5,461 nucleotides of DNA from Bacillota bacterium (lineage in GTDB: Bacteria; Bacillota; Bacilli; ZCTH02-B2), in the NCBI GenBank assembly GCA_017577895.1, contig PKQY01000077.1, positions 1 to 5,461 of the forward strand. Reading direction: 5' to 3'. Shown piece after piece: positions 5,342 through 5,461 of the stretch. Each line of letters starts with the position of its first letter. Within the stretch, counting starts at the first letter, position 1. The notes beneath the pieces were generated by a model. The model saw nothing but the letters and a program-made list of their open reading frames with translations. It was not told the origin of the DNA and made no database searches. Position numbers and translations under genes: made by a program.

Positions 5342-5461
5342 AAACCATCTCCACCCTCTTGCAAATTTCTCACCGTTTCGCGATAAACTTCCAACAGCGA
5401 CCGCCCGCGGCACAAGTCCGCCAGCGGCCCGCTGTAAAGGACGCGGCCTTCATGAAGGAGC
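5338..5461 (-). CDS. ABC transporter ATP-binding protein, C-terminal 40 residues (rest outside window)
   Basis: The frame read leftward from base 5460 gives 40 residues starting LLHEGRVLYSGP, then LADLC and SLLEVYRETV, and ends at a TGA (5340-5338). The wording (h-h-x-x-G-R-h-h-x-x-G followed by SLxEVY) is the usual end of an export-type ABC ATPase of the NosF/CcmA kind; the Walker A, signature and Walker B motifs lie beyond the edge. The stop overlaps the nosL start as ATGA. In nos clusters NosF works with the membrane protein NosY and lies near NosL, so NosF is a sensible but unproven guess. It could also be another ABC-2 type exporter ATPase. Confidence 0.75.
   Translation of the reverse strand, partial: LLHEGRVLYSGPLADLCRGRSLLEVYRETVRNLQEGGDGL

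Noticed and set aside
4619..5386. 255-residue open frame on the + strand
   Set aside because: It is antisense to nosL, has no recognisable domain, and starts inside the end of the nosL gene.

Overview
The window reads as chromosomal DNA of an aerobic Gram-positive bacterium. It is probably a moderately GC-rich, possibly thermophilic member of Bacilli. This rests on purine-rich AAAGGAGG-type ribosome sites, two lipoprotein signals (one on a cytochrome c), TTG start use, and a B-family (ba3/b(o/a)3-like) oxidase of the kind known from Thermus and Geobacillus. The genus cannot be fixed from the sequence alone.

Layout: the 3' half of dusB (tRNA dihydrouridine synthase, +) ends at 530 and is followed by two hairpins. 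The second, at 617-645, lies between dusB and the convergent sco gene (-, 679-1275), which encodes a copper/thioredoxin-fold assembly factor. A 247-base divergent intergenic region (1276-1522) holds a clear inverted repeat and other small repeats. From it run, on the + strand, three closely spaced oxidase genes: a 51-residue subunit IIa (1523-1678), the CuA subunit II (1715-2185) and the haem-copper subunit I (2212-3861). This IIa-II-I order is that of the Thermus thermophilus cbaDBA cluster. After a 124-base gap with a candidate promoter comes a lipoprotein cytochrome c (3986-4399), a likely electron donor to the oxidase. Two strong terminators (4431-4476 and 4497-4539) separate it from a convergent minus-strand pair: a NosL-family copper lipoprotein (4616-5341), preceded with a 4-base ATGA overlap by the C-terminal end of an ABC transporter ATPase (5338-5461), cut by the window edge.

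How the genes work together: the cytochrome c would pass electrons to CuA in subunit II and then to haem b, haem a3/o3 and CuB in subunit I. Sco probably metallates or reduces the CuA site. NosL with an ABC transporter is the accessory set known from nitrous oxide reductase clusters, and NosZ also carries a CuA centre. No nosZ is visible here, so NosL either belongs to a nos cluster continuing beyond the right edge or serves the oxidase. I saw no mobile element, CRISPR array, tRNA or rRNA. The window is best described as a respiratory/copper-assembly cluster, not a wholly new system. The most interesting points are the unassigned operator-like repeat, the NosL-oxidase adjacency and the metal-binding-looking extensions of NosL.
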